A stretch of 64,000 nt of DNA from positions 186,001 to 250,000 of the forward strand of contig NZ_JAHVKE010000002.1 in the NCBI RefSeq assembly GCF_019800885.1, in the 5' to 3' direction. A model generated the notes under the pieces. That model did no database searches, was not told the origin of the DNA, and saw nothing but the letters and a program-made list of their open reading frames with translations. The stretch's first letter is position 1. Every line of letters starts with the position of its first letter. A program made the position numbers and the translations under genes. This DNA is from Maritalea mobilis. Lineage in GTDB: Bacteria; Pseudomonadota; Alphaproteobacteria; Rhodobacterales; Rhodobacteraceae. Shown in pieces: positions 9,066 through 18,279 of this stretch.

Positions 9066-10016
9066 ATGGTTGAGATCTTCCTCAAGACATTGCCGTTCTT
9101 CGCCCTGATCGGATTGGGGTTTCAGGCCTGTCGCACCGGGTTCTTCACGGCCGAGGCGGCGGCTTACCTGACCAAGTTCGTGTTCTACTTCGCCTTGTCG
9201 GCGATGCTGTTCCGCTTTGCCGCGAATCTGTCGCTCGCCGAGATTTTCGACTGGTGGTTCGTGGCGGCCTACCTGTGGGGGTGTTTCATCGTCTACCTGT
9301 TGGCCACGGCGGTCGCGATGCTCAGGCGCAGGCCGATCACCGAAGCAGCCGTCGAGGCTCAATGCGCGGTGATCGGGAATACCGGTTTTCTGGGCGTGCC
9401 GATGCTGGTCGTCCTGATGGGTGAGGCGGCGGCGGGACCCGTTTTGATGGTGCTGACGCTGGACCTCGTGGTGTTTTCCAGCCTGATCGTCATTCTTGTC
9501 ACCGGCAGCCGCGAGGGCCGCGTGCGCTTGTCGACGCTGAAGTCGGTCGGGATGGGCCTGCTGAAAAACCCGATGATCGTGTCCATCGTGCTAGGGCTGG
9601 CCTGGTCGTCGAGCGGATGGGATGTGCCCGGTCCCGTGAACGAGTTTCTCGGCATTCTTGGCGCGGCAGCGACCCCCGGGGCGCTTTTTGCAATCGGGGC
9701 TTCTCTGGCCGGGAAATCGGCCGAGCGCCTGTCGGTCGCCGGGTGGCTCAGCTTCTGCAAACTTGTCCTGCACCCGGCCGCTGTCGCGTTCGCCGCGTTG
9801 GTCCTGTTCCCGGTCGCAACCTTCGACGCGGCGGTGATGATTGCCGCGGCATCGCTGCCGGTCGCCGGGAATGTCTACATTCTGGCACAGCATTACGGTG
9901 TCGCGCCGCAGCGGGTGTCGACGGCCATTCTGGTGTCAACGACGATCTCGATCCTGACAGTCTCGGTCATTATCGGTTGGGTGTCGCAGATGGCGGGGAT
10001 CACCTTGGGCGGTTGA
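9066..10016 (+). CDS. AEC (auxin efflux carrier)-family transporter
   Basis: A 316-residue membrane protein of the AEC family, which moves organic acids or related solutes. About ten hydrophobic segments fall in two halves, with family landmarks TEAAVEAQCAVIGNTGFLGVPM in the first half and FAIGASLAGKS with IAAASLPVAGNVYILAQHYG in the second. The ATG at 9066 gives the usual MVEIFLKTLPFFALIGLG start. The gene is divergent from the TetR regulator, which probably represses it. The substrate is unknown. Confidence 0.9.
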   Translation: MVEIFLKTLPFFALIGLGFQACRTGFFTAEAAAYLTKFVFYFALSAMLFRFAANLSLAEIFDWWFVAAYLWGCFIVYLLATAVAMLRRRPITEAAVEAQCAVIGNTGFLGVPMLVVLMGEAAAGPVLMVLTLDLVVFSSLIVILVTGSREGRVRLSTLKSVGMGLLKNPMIVSIVLGLAWSSSGWDVPGPVNEFLGILGAAATPGALFAIGASLAGKSAERLSVAGWLSFCKLVLHPAAVAFAALVLFPVATFDAAVMIAAASLPVAGNVYILAQHYGVAPQRVSTAILVSTTISILTVSVIIGWVSQMAGITLGG

Positions 10017-10075
10017 GCAGGCAGGCCACCCGCGTTACGCCTTGGCGCAAGCAATGTATGGAAGGGGTGCCCCTG

Positions 10076-10915
10076 ATGGAGACGATCTCGGAAAATCGCT
10101 GTTTCGGAGGTACGCAGGGCGTTTACAGCCACGCGTCGGATGCCACCGGCACCGATATGACATTCGGGCTGTTCATGCCGGCCGAGGCCGAAGATGGCCC
10201 GGTGCCGGTGCTCTGGTTCCTGTCGGGCCTGACCTGCACCCACGAGAACGCGATGACGAAGGCGGGTGCGCAGATGTGGGCAGCCGAACAGGGGATCGCG
10301 CTGGTCTTTCCAGATACGTCGCCCCGCGGCGCGGGCGTGCCGAATGACGAGGCGTACGACCTCGGGCAAGGCGCCGGGTTCTACGTCAACGCCACGCAGG
10401 ACCCGTGGGCCGAGCATTTCCAGATGTGGGACTACGTGACCGAGGAGCTTCCGCGCGCGCTGTTCGATCGCTTTGCCCTGGACGAAGCGCGGCAGGGCAT
10501 CACCGGGCACTCGATGGGCGGGCACGGTGCCCTGACCATCGCGATGAGTTTCCCGGAGCGTTTTGCCAGCGTCTCGGCCTTCGCTCCGATCTGCAACCCG
10601 ATGGAAAGCGATTGGGGCCGCAAGCAGTTCACCGCGTATCTGGGCGAGAATACGGCCCTGTGGGAGGCGCATGACGCCACTGTCCTGATGCGCGAAAAGG
10701 GGTTTCCCGGTCCGGTCCTGATCGATACCGGCACGGCGGACCAGTTCGGCGACCTGCTCAAGACCGAGGCCCTGGCCGAGGCCATCGCAGCGCGTCGGCA
10801 GCACGCGACCCTGCGGCTTCAGCCCGGCTATGACCACAGCTATTTCTTCATTTCGACCTTCATGGAGGATCACGTCGCCTTCCATGCCGAGGCGCTTTAC
10901 GGGGTGACCGAATGA
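10076..10915 (+). CDS. fghA: S-formylglutathione hydrolase
   Basis: A 279-residue esterase-D-type alpha/beta hydrolase that releases formate and glutathione, the step after class III alcohol dehydrogenase. The nucleophile elbow GHSMGGHG places Ser at residue 146. The oxyanion region LSGLTCTHEN, the acid segment DTGTADQF and the catalytic His in GYDHSYFF are all present. The start at 10076 gives the normal N-terminus. Its stop overlaps the next gene by ATGA. The partner gene is 4.4 kb upstream rather than adjacent. Confidence 0.96.
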   Translation: METISENRCFGGTQGVYSHASDATGTDMTFGLFMPAEAEDGPVPVLWFLSGLTCTHENAMTKAGAQMWAAEQGIALVFPDTSPRGAGVPNDEAYDLGQGAGFYVNATQDPWAEHFQMWDYVTEELPRALFDRFALDEARQGITGHSMGGHGALTIAMSFPERFASVSAFAPICNPMESDWGRKQFTAYLGENTALWEAHDATVLMREKGFPGPVLIDTGTADQFGDLLKTEALAEAIAARRQHATLRLQPGYDHSYFFISTFMEDHVAFHAEALYGVTE

Positions 10916-11535
10916 AACCCGAAGCCGTGATCTTCGACATCGGCAACGTGCTGATCGAATGGCAACCCGAACGGTATTACGACCGGGTCTACGGTGAAGA
11001 CCGTCGAAAGGCCCTGTTCAACGAGGTCGATCTGCACTGGATGAATGAACGAGTGGATCGGGGCGAGCCGTTTCGCGACGTGATCTATGAAACGGCGGAG
11101 ACCTATCCCCATTGGCGGGCCGAGATCCGCGATTGGCACGACAATTGGATCGAGCTGGCCACGCCGGTCATCGACCATTCCGTCACCCTCATGCGGCGGC
11201 TGCGGGCCAAGGGCGTGCCGGTCCACTGCCTGACGAATTTCGGGGTGGAAAGCTACGCCTATGCGCAAACCCAGTTCGATTTCCTTAACGAGTTCGATAT
11301 CGAATTCGTCTCGGGCCGGATGCAGGTGACGAAACCGGATCCGAGGATCTACGAGTTGGTGGAAGAAGGTGTTGGCGTCGCGCCCGGTGCCATTCTTTTC
11401 GCCGATGACCGCGACGCGAACATCGCCGCCGCCGAGGCGCGCGGATGGCAGGCGCATCTGTTCGATGGGCCGTCGGGCTGGGCCGACAGGCTGGTCGCCG
11501 CCGACCTGCTGACCGAGGAGGAGGCCAAGCCATGA
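10912..11535 (+). CDS. HAD-family hydrolase (subfamily IA)
   Basis: A 207-residue haloacid dehalogenase-like hydrolase. Motif I is FDIGNVLIEW with the nucleophile Asp at residue 9, motif II lies in HCLTNFG, the Lys is in TKPDPRIYE and motif IV is LFADDRDANI. It probably acts on a small phosphorylated or halogenated substrate; which one is not visible. ATGA overlaps join it to fghA before and the ornithine-cyclodeaminase-like gene after, so the three form an operon. Confidence 0.9.
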   Translation: MKPEAVIFDIGNVLIEWQPERYYDRVYGEDRRKALFNEVDLHWMNERVDRGEPFRDVIYETAETYPHWRAEIRDWHDNWIELATPVIDHSVTLMRRLRAKGVPVHCLTNFGVESYAYAQTQFDFLNEFDIEFVSGRMQVTKPDPRIYELVEEGVGVAPGAILFADDRDANIAAAEARGWQAHLFDGPSGWADRLVAADLLTEEEAKP

Positions 11536-12449
11536 GCATCGCGATGATCGGGCCCGAGGCCGAAGAAAAGCTTGACTGGATCGCCCTGACCGATGCGATC
11601 GAGGCGGGGCATGCCCTGCCCAGGGCCGAGATCGGGGATACGTTCCTCTATCGCGGCAAGGACACGCTGCTGAGCCGCGCGGCCTGGATCGACGGGTTGG
11701 GAAGCCTTGTGAAAACGGCGACGATCCATCCGGGCAATCCGGCGCGCGGCAAGCCGATGGTGAATGGCGGGGTGAACCTTTACGACGACGAAACCGGCGA
11801 GTTGTCGGCGATCGTGGATTTCCACCTCGTCACCAAGTGGAAAACAGCGGGTGACAGCCTGCTGGCCGCGCGCAAGCTGGCGCGAAAGGATAGCGAGACG
11901 ATCCTGATCGTGGGCGCCGGCACCGTCGGCCGATCCCTGCGCGAGGCCTATGGCGCGCTGTTTCCAAAGGCATCTTTCATCGTTTGGAACCGTTCGCCCG
12001 AACCGGCGGCGCAACTGGCCGAGCATTACGGGCATACGACCCCGATGACCGACCTGCGCGCCGCCGTGGCCGAGGCGGATATCGTCACCTGTGCCACGAT
12101 GACGGACCGTCCCCTGATCGAGGGGGCGTGGCTGAAACCGGGCCAACACCTGGACCTGATCGGCGCCTACCGCCCTGACATGCGTGAGGCCGATGACGAG
12201 GTGCTGGAACGTGCGCGGATCTTCCTCGACAGCCGCGATACCGTTCTGGGCCATATCGGCGAATTGAAGATCCCGCTGGAGCAGGGCGTCGTTTCGGAAA
12301 CCGACGTTGTGGCCGACTACTACGATCTGCCGGGTGGGGATTTTGCGCGGCAGGGCGAAGACGAGATCACGCTGTTCAAGAACGGTGGCGGCGCGCATCT
12401 GGACCTGATGGTCGCGCGCTACATCCTGAACGCGGTGCAAGGCGGCTGA
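11532..12449 (+). CDS. ornithine cyclodeaminase / mu-crystallin family protein
   Basis: A 305-residue NAD(P)-dependent enzyme of the ornithine cyclodeaminase/mu-crystallin family. The substrate domain holds SLVKTATIHPGNPARGKP. The Rossmann domain starts near residue 125 with ILIVGAGTVGRS, and the family segment ADIVTCATMTDRPLIEG follows. Members include ornithine cyclodeaminase, alanine dehydrogenase and ketimine reductases; the specific reaction is open. It overlaps the HAD gene by 4 bases and ends the fghA operon before a strong hairpin. Confidence 0.88.
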   Translation: MSIAMIGPEAEEKLDWIALTDAIEAGHALPRAEIGDTFLYRGKDTLLSRAAWIDGLGSLVKTATIHPGNPARGKPMVNGGVNLYDDETGELSAIVDFHLVTKWKTAGDSLLAARKLARKDSETILIVGAGTVGRSLREAYGALFPKASFIVWNRSPEPAAQLAEHYGHTTPMTDLRAAVAEADIVTCATMTDRPLIEGAWLKPGQHLDLIGAYRPDMREADDEVLERARIFLDSRDTVLGHIGELKIPLEQGVVSETDVVADYYDLPGGDFARQGEDEITLFKNGGGAHLDLMVARYILNAVQGG

Positions 12450-12480
12450 GCGGTTTCCCCTGCTGACGCAGGCGACCCGT

Positions 12481-12503
12481 GCGAGGGGGTTTCACCCCCT
12501 CGC
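12481..12503. terminator. perfect 10-bp hairpin between convergent genes
   Basis: GCGAGGGGGT and ACCCCCTCGC face each other around the loop TTC. No T-run follows directly on either strand, so it may be a weak or factor-aided terminator. It is followed by CTCCCCCAGCATATTTTC, which resembles an extragenic repeat common in Rhodobacterales; that last point is from memory and unchecked. Confidence 0.45.
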
Positions 12504-12538
12504 GCTCCCCCAGCATATTTTCAGGATAAAGATTTGGG

Positions 12539-13789
12539 TCAGGTGGCCACGGCGACGCGGTTGCGGTCTTGAAGCGGCGTTTCGCGGATCGGCAGGTGGA
12601 CAATCGCGCTCAATGCCCCGACGGCCACGCCAATCCACCAGACGGCGGTGTAGTCGCCGTAGAGGTCGTACATCCAGCCCCCCAGCCAGACACCGAGGAA
12701 GCCGCCAAGCTGGTGGCTGAAAAAGACGATGCCATAAAGCGTCCCCATGTAACGCAGCCCGTAGATATAGGCGACGAGCCCTGAGGTCAGCGGCACGGTG
12801 GCCAGCCACAGCGCGCCCATGACGATGGAAAAGACGATGACCGTTGCGGGCGTTATGGGGAGCAGGATGAAGATGCCGGCCGCCAGCGTGCGCCCCACAT
12901 AGATCAGGGTCAGAAGGTATTTCCTTGGAAAGCGATTGCCGAGCCAGCCTGCGGTGATCGTACCGGCGATATTCGCCAACCCGATCAGCGCAATCGCAAG
13001 CGCGCCAAGGCCCGATGTCGTCGTCACGCCGAGACCTGCCAGGATGCCGGTCGGGTCGATCGGGCCGCAAAGCTCGGTCACGAAGGCGGGGAAGTGGGCG
13101 GTGATGAAGGCCAGTTGGTAGCCGCAGGAAAAGAAGCCGACGAAGATGAGCGTGAAGGATGGATCCCGGAAAGCCTTGCCGAGGATTTCGCCCATGCTCT
13201 CCTCCAGCTCGGCCTTCGAGGCGGCCTCTGGTGCGCGCAGCAGCGGCAGGGCAAAGAGCGACGCGAGCACCATTCCTGCGAAGATGAGGAAGACGGTTTG
13301 CCAGGGGAAAAGACCCAACAGGGTTTCGGCGAGGGGGGCGCCCACGATCTGGCCGGCCGAACCTGCGGCCGTGGCGATGCCAAGCGCCACGGAGCGGTGC
13401 TCGTCCGAGGCGGCCCGTCCGACAACGGCCAAAATGACGCCGAAGCCTGTTCCGGCGATGCCGAACCCGACAAAAATTTCCAGAAGCTGGTGCTGTCCGG
13501 GCGTGACGGCCATGGACGACAGGACCAGGCCCACGGCATAGGTCAACGCGCCGAGGATGATCGCCCGACGGTCGCCGAACCGTTCCGCGATGGCCCCGAA
13601 GATCGGCTGCCCAATACCCCAGGCAAGGTTTTGGATCGCGATGGCGAGGCTGAACTCGGCCCTCAACCAGCCGAATTCATCGGCGATCGGGATCTGGAAC
13701 ACCCCGAAACTGGCGCGGATGGCAAAGCTGATCAGGATGATGATCGAGCCACCGATAAGCACGGGGGTGAAAAGCGGGGATTTGGTCAT
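12539..13789 (-). CDS. major facilitator superfamily transporter
   Basis: A 416-residue MFS protein with twelve predicted membrane segments and a central loop near residue 195 (PEAASKAELEESMG). The motif A region between TM2 and TM3 reads GAIAERFGDRRAIILG. The overall pattern, a small MFS with SFGVFQIPIADEFGW near the start, resembles the oxalate/monocarboxylate (OxlT-like) group, though the substrate is uncertain. The ATG at 13789 follows an AAGGACAGG site; a TTG lies one codon upstream. It converges on the ornithine-cyclodeaminase-like gene. Confidence 0.88.
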   Translation of the reverse strand: MTKSPLFTPVLIGGSIIILISFAIRASFGVFQIPIADEFGWLRAEFSLAIAIQNLAWGIGQPIFGAIAERFGDRRAIILGALTYAVGLVLSSMAVTPGQHQLLEIFVGFGIAGTGFGVILAVVGRAASDEHRSVALGIATAAGSAGQIVGAPLAETLLGLFPWQTVFLIFAGMVLASLFALPLLRAPEAASKAELEESMGEILGKAFRDPSFTLIFVGFFSCGYQLAFITAHFPAFVTELCGPIDPTGILAGLGVTTTSGLGALAIALIGLANIAGTITAGWLGNRFPRKYLLTLIYVGRTLAAGIFILLPITPATVIVFSIVMGALWLATVPLTSGLVAYIYGLRYMGTLYGIVFFSHQLGGFLGVWLGGWMYDLYGDYTAVWWIGVAVGALSAIVHLPIRETPLQDRNRVAVAT

Positions 13790-13925
13790 CAACCCTGTCC
13801 TTGTTCGCAGGGTGCAAGATTGCGGGCGTGGCAGGCACCGTCAATCCACAAAGCGTGCTGGCGCACATCAGCATCGATGATCGCACCGCTGGCGCCGGAC
13901 GACATCGCGCGCTAGGAACCGACGC

Positions 13926-15014
13926 ATGGGACAACACCTGCAAGCTATCTACGATACGCGCGTCGCCGAAGGGCTTCTGCGCCCCGATCCGGCACAGCGC
14001 GCGGCGTTGCTGCGGCTTGAGGAACTGCGCGAGCGGCTGGAGGCCCCGCAACGCAAAGGGTTGCTGTCTCGTTTCAAACGGGCCGAACCCGCCGGGAAAC
14101 AGGGCCTGTACCTTTGGGGCGGGGTTGGCCGTGGCAAGTCCATGCTGATGGACCTGTTCTACGCGCATGTCGGCATCAAGGAACGCCGCCGGGTGCATTT
14201 CCATGCCTTCATGCAAGAGGTGCAGGCCGCCCTGCACGAAGCGCGCAAGACCGGCGTGGACGATGCGATCAAGCCGGTCGCCGACGCGATTGCCAAGGAT
14301 CTTCGCCTGCTGTGTTTCGACGAGATGCAGATCACGGATATCGCGGATGCGATGATCGTTGGACGGTTATTTGAAAAGCTGTTCGATGCTGGCGTCGTGG
14401 TGGTGACAACGTCGAACAGGCATCCGACCGACCTCTACAAGGATGGGCTGAACCGGCAGTTATTCCTGCCGTTCATCGAGTTGCTGCAATCCCGTCTTGA
14501 GGTCGACCAATTGGACGCAATGGCCGACTACAGGCAGGATCGCTTGGCTGGTGAGCCGGTCTATTTCTGCCCGCTGGGCGCCGAGGCCACGAAAAAGGTC
14601 GATGCAATCTGGCGCGACCTGACCGAGGGGCGCGAGGAAGAGCTCTGCCTGGAGGTGAAGGGACGCGAGGTGCATGTGCCCCGGTACTGGGCGGGCATGG
14701 CGCGGGCCTCGTTCTGGGATCTGTGCGGTCAGCCATTGGGCCCGGCGGATTACCTGGCGCTCGTGGGCGCGGTAAAGCTGTTGGTGCTGGAAGGCATTCC
14801 GCGGTTGGACGCCAGCAAGTTCAACGAGGCAAAGCGCTTCGTTACCCTTATCGATGCGCTCTACGAGGGGCATGTCCGGCTGATCGCGACGGCCGAGGAC
14901 GAGCCGGAGCGCCTGTATCTCGAAGGGGCGGGGAGTTTCGAGTTCGAACGCACCGCAAGCCGTTTGCGCGAGATGCAGGGCGCCGATTGGGGCGCCGGGC
15001 GCGATCAGCCCTGA
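13926..15014 (+). CDS. zapE: cell division protein ZapE (AFG1-like ATPase)
   Basis: A 362-residue AAA-like ATPase of the AFG1/ZapE family. Walker A is GGVGRGKS at residues 65-72, Walker B is LLCFDEMQ near 128-135, and the family segments VHFHAFMQEV, TTSNRHPTDLYKDGLNR and FLPFI follow. ZapE acts at the Z-ring in Escherichia coli; the alphaproteobacterial role is assumed similar. The start at 13926 gives the usual N-terminus. It is divergent from the MFS transporter. Confidence 0.93.
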   Translation: MGQHLQAIYDTRVAEGLLRPDPAQRAALLRLEELRERLEAPQRKGLLSRFKRAEPAGKQGLYLWGGVGRGKSMLMDLFYAHVGIKERRRVHFHAFMQEVQAALHEARKTGVDDAIKPVADAIAKDLRLLCFDEMQITDIADAMIVGRLFEKLFDAGVVVVTTSNRHPTDLYKDGLNRQLFLPFIELLQSRLEVDQLDAMADYRQDRLAGEPVYFCPLGAEATKKVDAIWRDLTEGREEELCLEVKGREVHVPRYWAGMARASFWDLCGQPLGPADYLALVGAVKLLVLEGIPRLDASKFNEAKRFVTLIDALYEGHVRLIATAEDEPERLYLEGAGSFEFERTASRLREMQGADWGAGRDQP

Positions 15015-15111
15015 AACTTACGCAGGCGGCGTTCCGTTTCTTGTGCATGATCTGTTGACCCGGGTCAGGCGCTTGCTACCCTTTCGACAACCTTTTTGCA
15101 GGAGTTTTCCG

Positions 15112-15711
15112 ATGCCGAGCTTTTCCCCGCAGTCCCGTGCCGCGCTCCTTGCGCTTCCCCTGATGCTTCTGGCCGCGCAGGCGGGTGCGCACACCGGAGA
15201 GGGGATCAATACCGGCTTTGCCAGCGGCTTCTGGCACCCGATCCTCGGCTGGGATCATGTCGTTGCCATGGTCGCCGTTGGCCTGTGGGGCGCGTTCCTG
15301 GGATCGCCATCCATCTGGATCCTTCCGGTCGTCTTCCCGCTGGTGATGGCCGTGGGTGGCGCGATGGGCGTGGTGGGCATGCCCCTGCCTGCCGTTGAAA
15401 CCGGTATCGCGCTGTCGGGTGTCATCCTCGGCCTTCTGATCGCCTTTGCCGTGCGCGCGCCGATCTGGGTGGCGGCGGTCATCGTCGGCGTCTTTGCAAT
15501 CTTCCACGGACACGCGCATGGGACCGAGTTGCCAGAGGCCTTCAGCCCCTACGGCTACGCCGTCGGCTTCGTCGTCGGAACGGGTCTTTTGCACATGATC
15601 GGGATCGCATTCGGCTTTCTCACCAAGTCCGAGATCGGCAAGACCGCTGTGCGCGGCGCCGGCGGTGTGATCGCCCTGGTCGGCGCGGCGTTTCTGTTCG
15701 GACTTGCCTGA
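15112..15711 (+). CDS. HupE/UreJ-family metal transporter
   Basis: A 199-residue membrane protein with a cleavable signal peptide ending in AGAHTGEG, so the mature N-terminus begins with a His. The family motif WHPILGWDHVVAM is followed by about six membrane helices and a second His-rich site in FAIFHGHAHGTELP. HupE/UreJ proteins move nickel or cobalt. No hydrogenase or urease gene is nearby. A GGAG site precedes the ATG. Nine bases separate it from the next membrane-protein gene. Confidence 0.9.
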   Translation: MPSFSPQSRAALLALPLMLLAAQAGAHTGEGINTGFASGFWHPILGWDHVVAMVAVGLWGAFLGSPSIWILPVVFPLVMAVGGAMGVVGMPLPAVETGIALSGVILGLLIAFAVRAPIWVAAVIVGVFAIFHGHAHGTELPEAFSPYGYAVGFVVGTGLLHMIGIAFGFLTKSEIGKTAVRGAGGVIALVGAAFLFGLA

Positions 15712-15720
15712 GGGCGCGTC

Positions 15721-16329
15721 TTGAAACGGATCGGGATTGCGGCGACCGCGCTGATCGGCGCGGGTCCTGCCGCCGCGCACAGCTTTGATACCGGGGCGGA
15801 TGCCTATAACCAGGTGGTCGAGGGCACAGGCGTTGTCCTGACCGATCCGGGCTTGCTCATCCCGATCCTCGCGCTGGGCATATTGCTCAGCCTCTGGGAC
15901 GCGGAGGGTTTGCCGCGCGCCTGGCCATTCTACCTGCTAGGGCAGATCGCGGGCGTGATCGTGGCCTCTGTCGTTGGGCCATGGATCACGACCGTGTTCA
16001 TCGCGCTGGGCATCGTGATCGCAGCACTCGCAGCCCTGCTGCCGCGCCCGACCAAGACCTTGGCAATCGGCCTCGCGGCATTGACCGGGGTGGGGGCCCT
16101 GGCCGTGGGTCTCGAAGGGCATGGCTTGTTCGAGCTGTCGGTTTTCATCCATCTCGGGCTGATCCTTGGGGTCAACATCGCGGTGGCCTTGCCCGCCGGG
16201 GCAGCCCGCGTCGCGCTGGATAAGGTTGCGGCCCCTTGGATGCGGATCGGCTGGAGGGTGGCAGCCTCGTGGCTTGGGGCGATCCTGGTCCTGTATCTCG
16301 CCTTCGAGATGACTGGCGGCCTTAGCTGA
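15721..16329 (+). CDS. membrane protein following HupE, possible partner
   Basis: A 202-residue protein starting with TTG, with a signal peptide ending in AAAHSFDTG and about six membrane helices. Like the preceding HupE it exposes a His at the mature N-terminus, and it has HGLFELSVFIHLG in the middle. It may be a divergent HupE relative or a second subunit, but the WHPxxGxDH motif is absent. The tight spacing argues for co-expression. The start is uncertain because TTG is used. Confidence 0.7.
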   Translation: MKRIGIAATALIGAGPAAAHSFDTGADAYNQVVEGTGVVLTDPGLLIPILALGILLSLWDAEGLPRAWPFYLLGQIAGVIVASVVGPWITTVFIALGIVIAALAALLPRPTKTLAIGLAALTGVGALAVGLEGHGLFELSVFIHLGLILGVNIAVALPAGAARVALDKVAAPWMRIGWRVAASWLGAILVLYLAFEMTGGLS

Positions 16330-16834
16330 GCGGGACGACCGACTGGCAGGACATCTCGGTGTCCATACCGAAGACAGGCAAGGGCGTATCGGGATCGATG
16401 GAACTGGCCGCGATCCAGACATTGTCGATGCAGACATCTTGTGCCCAGTTGCCGCCGTTGAAGCCGAACCCGTCCGGCCCGCAATCATTCACCTCGCCAT
16501 TGGCGTTCCACGCCTGGTAACTTTGTTCGAGGAAGTGACCGCCCATCGGGAATTCGAGGTTGGTCGTGTCGAAGAACAGGGTCCAGGTCGTCTCGGTCGT
16601 GCGCTGGCGCATGTTCCAAGCGCCGATTGGCACCCCGTCATGATAGCCTTGAATGAAGAAGGCGCTGACATCCTGTTGGGTGATGATCCCGGTGTTCAGC
16701 AGGTTGTCCGGCACCTCGATGATCCCTTCCATCGTATAGCCCGAGTTTCCGACCCAGCAGAACTGGAACCGGGCGGCGTGGGCTGGAAGGGCGGCCAATG
16801 CGATGGCAAGGGCGGTGAAAGTCGTTCGGCGCAT
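16322..16834 (-). CDS. secreted protein of unknown function
   Basis: A 170-residue protein with a signal peptide (MRRTTFTALAIALAALPAHA). The mature part has four Cys and an aromatic-rich beta-looking pattern (FQFCWVGNSGYTMEG, TWTLFFDTTN, GFNGGNWAQDVCIDN). It looks like a small extracellular or periplasmic beta protein; no family was recognised. Its stop overlaps by 8 bases the end of the convergent membrane-protein gene. Confidence 0.7.
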   Translation of the reverse strand: MRRTTFTALAIALAALPAHAARFQFCWVGNSGYTMEGIIEVPDNLLNTGIITQQDVSAFFIQGYHDGVPIGAWNMRQRTTETTWTLFFDTTNLEFPMGGHFLEQSYQAWNANGEVNDCGPDGFGFNGGNWAQDVCIDNVWIAASSIDPDTPLPVFGMDTEMSCQSVVPLS

Positions 16835-16872
16835 GGATGCAGAGTGTGGACCCGCTGCACGAATGGTCAAGG

Positions 16873-16891
16873 GGCGGCGGATGCCGCCGCC
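16873..16891. terminator. 8-bp GC hairpin downstream of folC
   Basis: GGCGGCGG and CCGCCGCC pair around ATG. It lies between the end of folC and the start of the next minus-strand gene. No T-run follows, so termination by this hairpin alone is uncertain. Confidence 0.35.
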
Positions 16892-17004
16892 GATCAGGTC
16901 GCGCGTTCGTGTTCGCCCGCGTTGACTGACAGCGTGGCAGGGTCTTCGTTGCAACGGCGGAACGGAGGAACGGCCAAAGCACCGCGACCCCGTCGCAAAG
17001 ACCG

Positions 17005-18279
17005 CTACCCGTTCTCTTTCAACACGTTTCCAGCAAGGTAAAGAGAACCGCAGATCAAGATGCGCGCTTCGGGCGTTTCGCCTGTGATGGCGGCAAGCGC
17101 GTCTTCGACAGACGCGGCCTCGACCGCTGTAAGACCCGCTTCTCGCGCGGCGGCGGCGGTTTCTTCGGCCGAAAGTGTTGCGGTAGCATCAGGGATCGGA
17201 ACGGCCTGAAGCCCCGCCACCTGCCCCTTGAAATGTTCCAGGTACCCCGCCGGGTCCTTGGTGTTGAGCATGCCGCAGATCAGGTAGGTGGGCCGATCCT
17301 GCAAGTTGGCCAAATGCGCCGCGATGGCGCGGCCTGCATGCGGGTTATGCCCGCCGTCCAGCCACAGTTCTGCCTGCTGCGCCGCATCGACCAGCGGGCC
17401 ATGGCGCAGGCGCTGCATCCGCGCGGGCCACGTCACGTTGCGCATTGCCGCCTCGCAGGCACCCTCGTCCATGCCGAGTGCGCGCAGGGCGGCCAGCGCG
17501 ATGCCCGCATTCTCGACCTGATGCGCGCCGGGAAGCGCGGGGAGCGGCAAGTCCAGCAGGCCGGTTTCGTCCTGGAACACCAGCCGCCCGCGTTCCTCCC
17601 AGACATGCCAGTGCTGCCCATGCGCCAGGAGGGGGGCACCGAGGCGCACGGCGCGGTCCTCGATCACCTCCAGCGCGTCATCCTGCTGCCGCCCGACGAT
17701 GCACGGTACTCCGCGCTTGATGATGCCCGCCTTTTCCGCAGCGATCTCGGACAAGGTTTCGCCAAGAAACTGCTGATGGTCCATATCCACGGGCGTGATG
17801 ACGGTCAGGCACGGCGCGTCGATCACGTTGGTCGCATCGAGCCGCCCGCCAAGGCCGACCTCCAGCAAGGTGTAGTCGGCCGGTGTGCGCGCGAAGGCCA
17901 GGATCGCGGCTGCGGTGGTGATCTCGAAATACGTTATGGGGTCCGGGCCGTTGGCAACGAGGCATTCGTCGAGGATTGCCGAGAGTGCATCTTCTTCTAT
18001 CAGATCTCCCGCCAGCCGAATGCGTTCGTGAAACCGCGCCAGATGCGGCGAGGTATAGGCGTGGACAGTCTTGCCAGCCCCTTCGAGGCCCGCACGGATC
18101 ATTGCCTGGGTCGATCCCTTACCGTTCGTTCCCGCGATATGGATCACCGGCGGCATCTCACGCTCGGGGTGGCCGAGCGCGGCAAGGATGCGCCACATCC
18201 GGTCGAGCGTGAGGTCGATCACCTTGGGGTGGAGCGACATCATCCGGTCAAGGAGGATGTCGGATGTCGCGCTGCTCAC
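17005..18279 (-). CDS. folC: bifunctional folylpolyglutamate synthase / dihydrofolate synthase
   Basis: A 424-residue Mur-ligase-type enzyme that adds glutamate to dihydropteroate and folates. The ATP loop is GTNGKGS at residues 50-56, followed by [15 protein letters not shown] (folate/omega loop). The segments [13 protein letters not shown] and [24 protein letters not shown] are typical. The C-terminal domain holds [12 protein letters not shown]. It overlaps accD by 4 bases, the accD-folC order common in proteobacteria. Confidence 0.96.
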   Translation of the reverse strand: MSSATSDILLDRMMSLHPKVIDLTLDRMWRILAALGHPEREMPPVIHIAGTNGKGSTQAMIRAGLEGAGKTVHAYTSPHLARFHERIRLAGDLIEEDALSAILDECLVANGPDPITYFEITTAAAILAFARTPADYTLLEVGLGGRLDATNVIDAPCLTVITPVDMDHQQFLGETLSEIAAEKAGIIKRGVPCIVGRQQDDALEVIEDRAVRLGAPLLAHGQHWHVWEERGRLVFQDETGLLDLPLPALPGAHQVENAGIALAALRALGMDEGACEAAMRNVTWPARMQRLRHGPLVDAAQQAELWLDGGHNPHAGRAIAAHLANLQDRPTYLICGMLNTKDPAGYLEHFKGQVAGLQAVPIPDATATLSAEETAAAAREAGLTAVEAASVEDALAAITGETPEARILICGSLYLAGNVLKENG

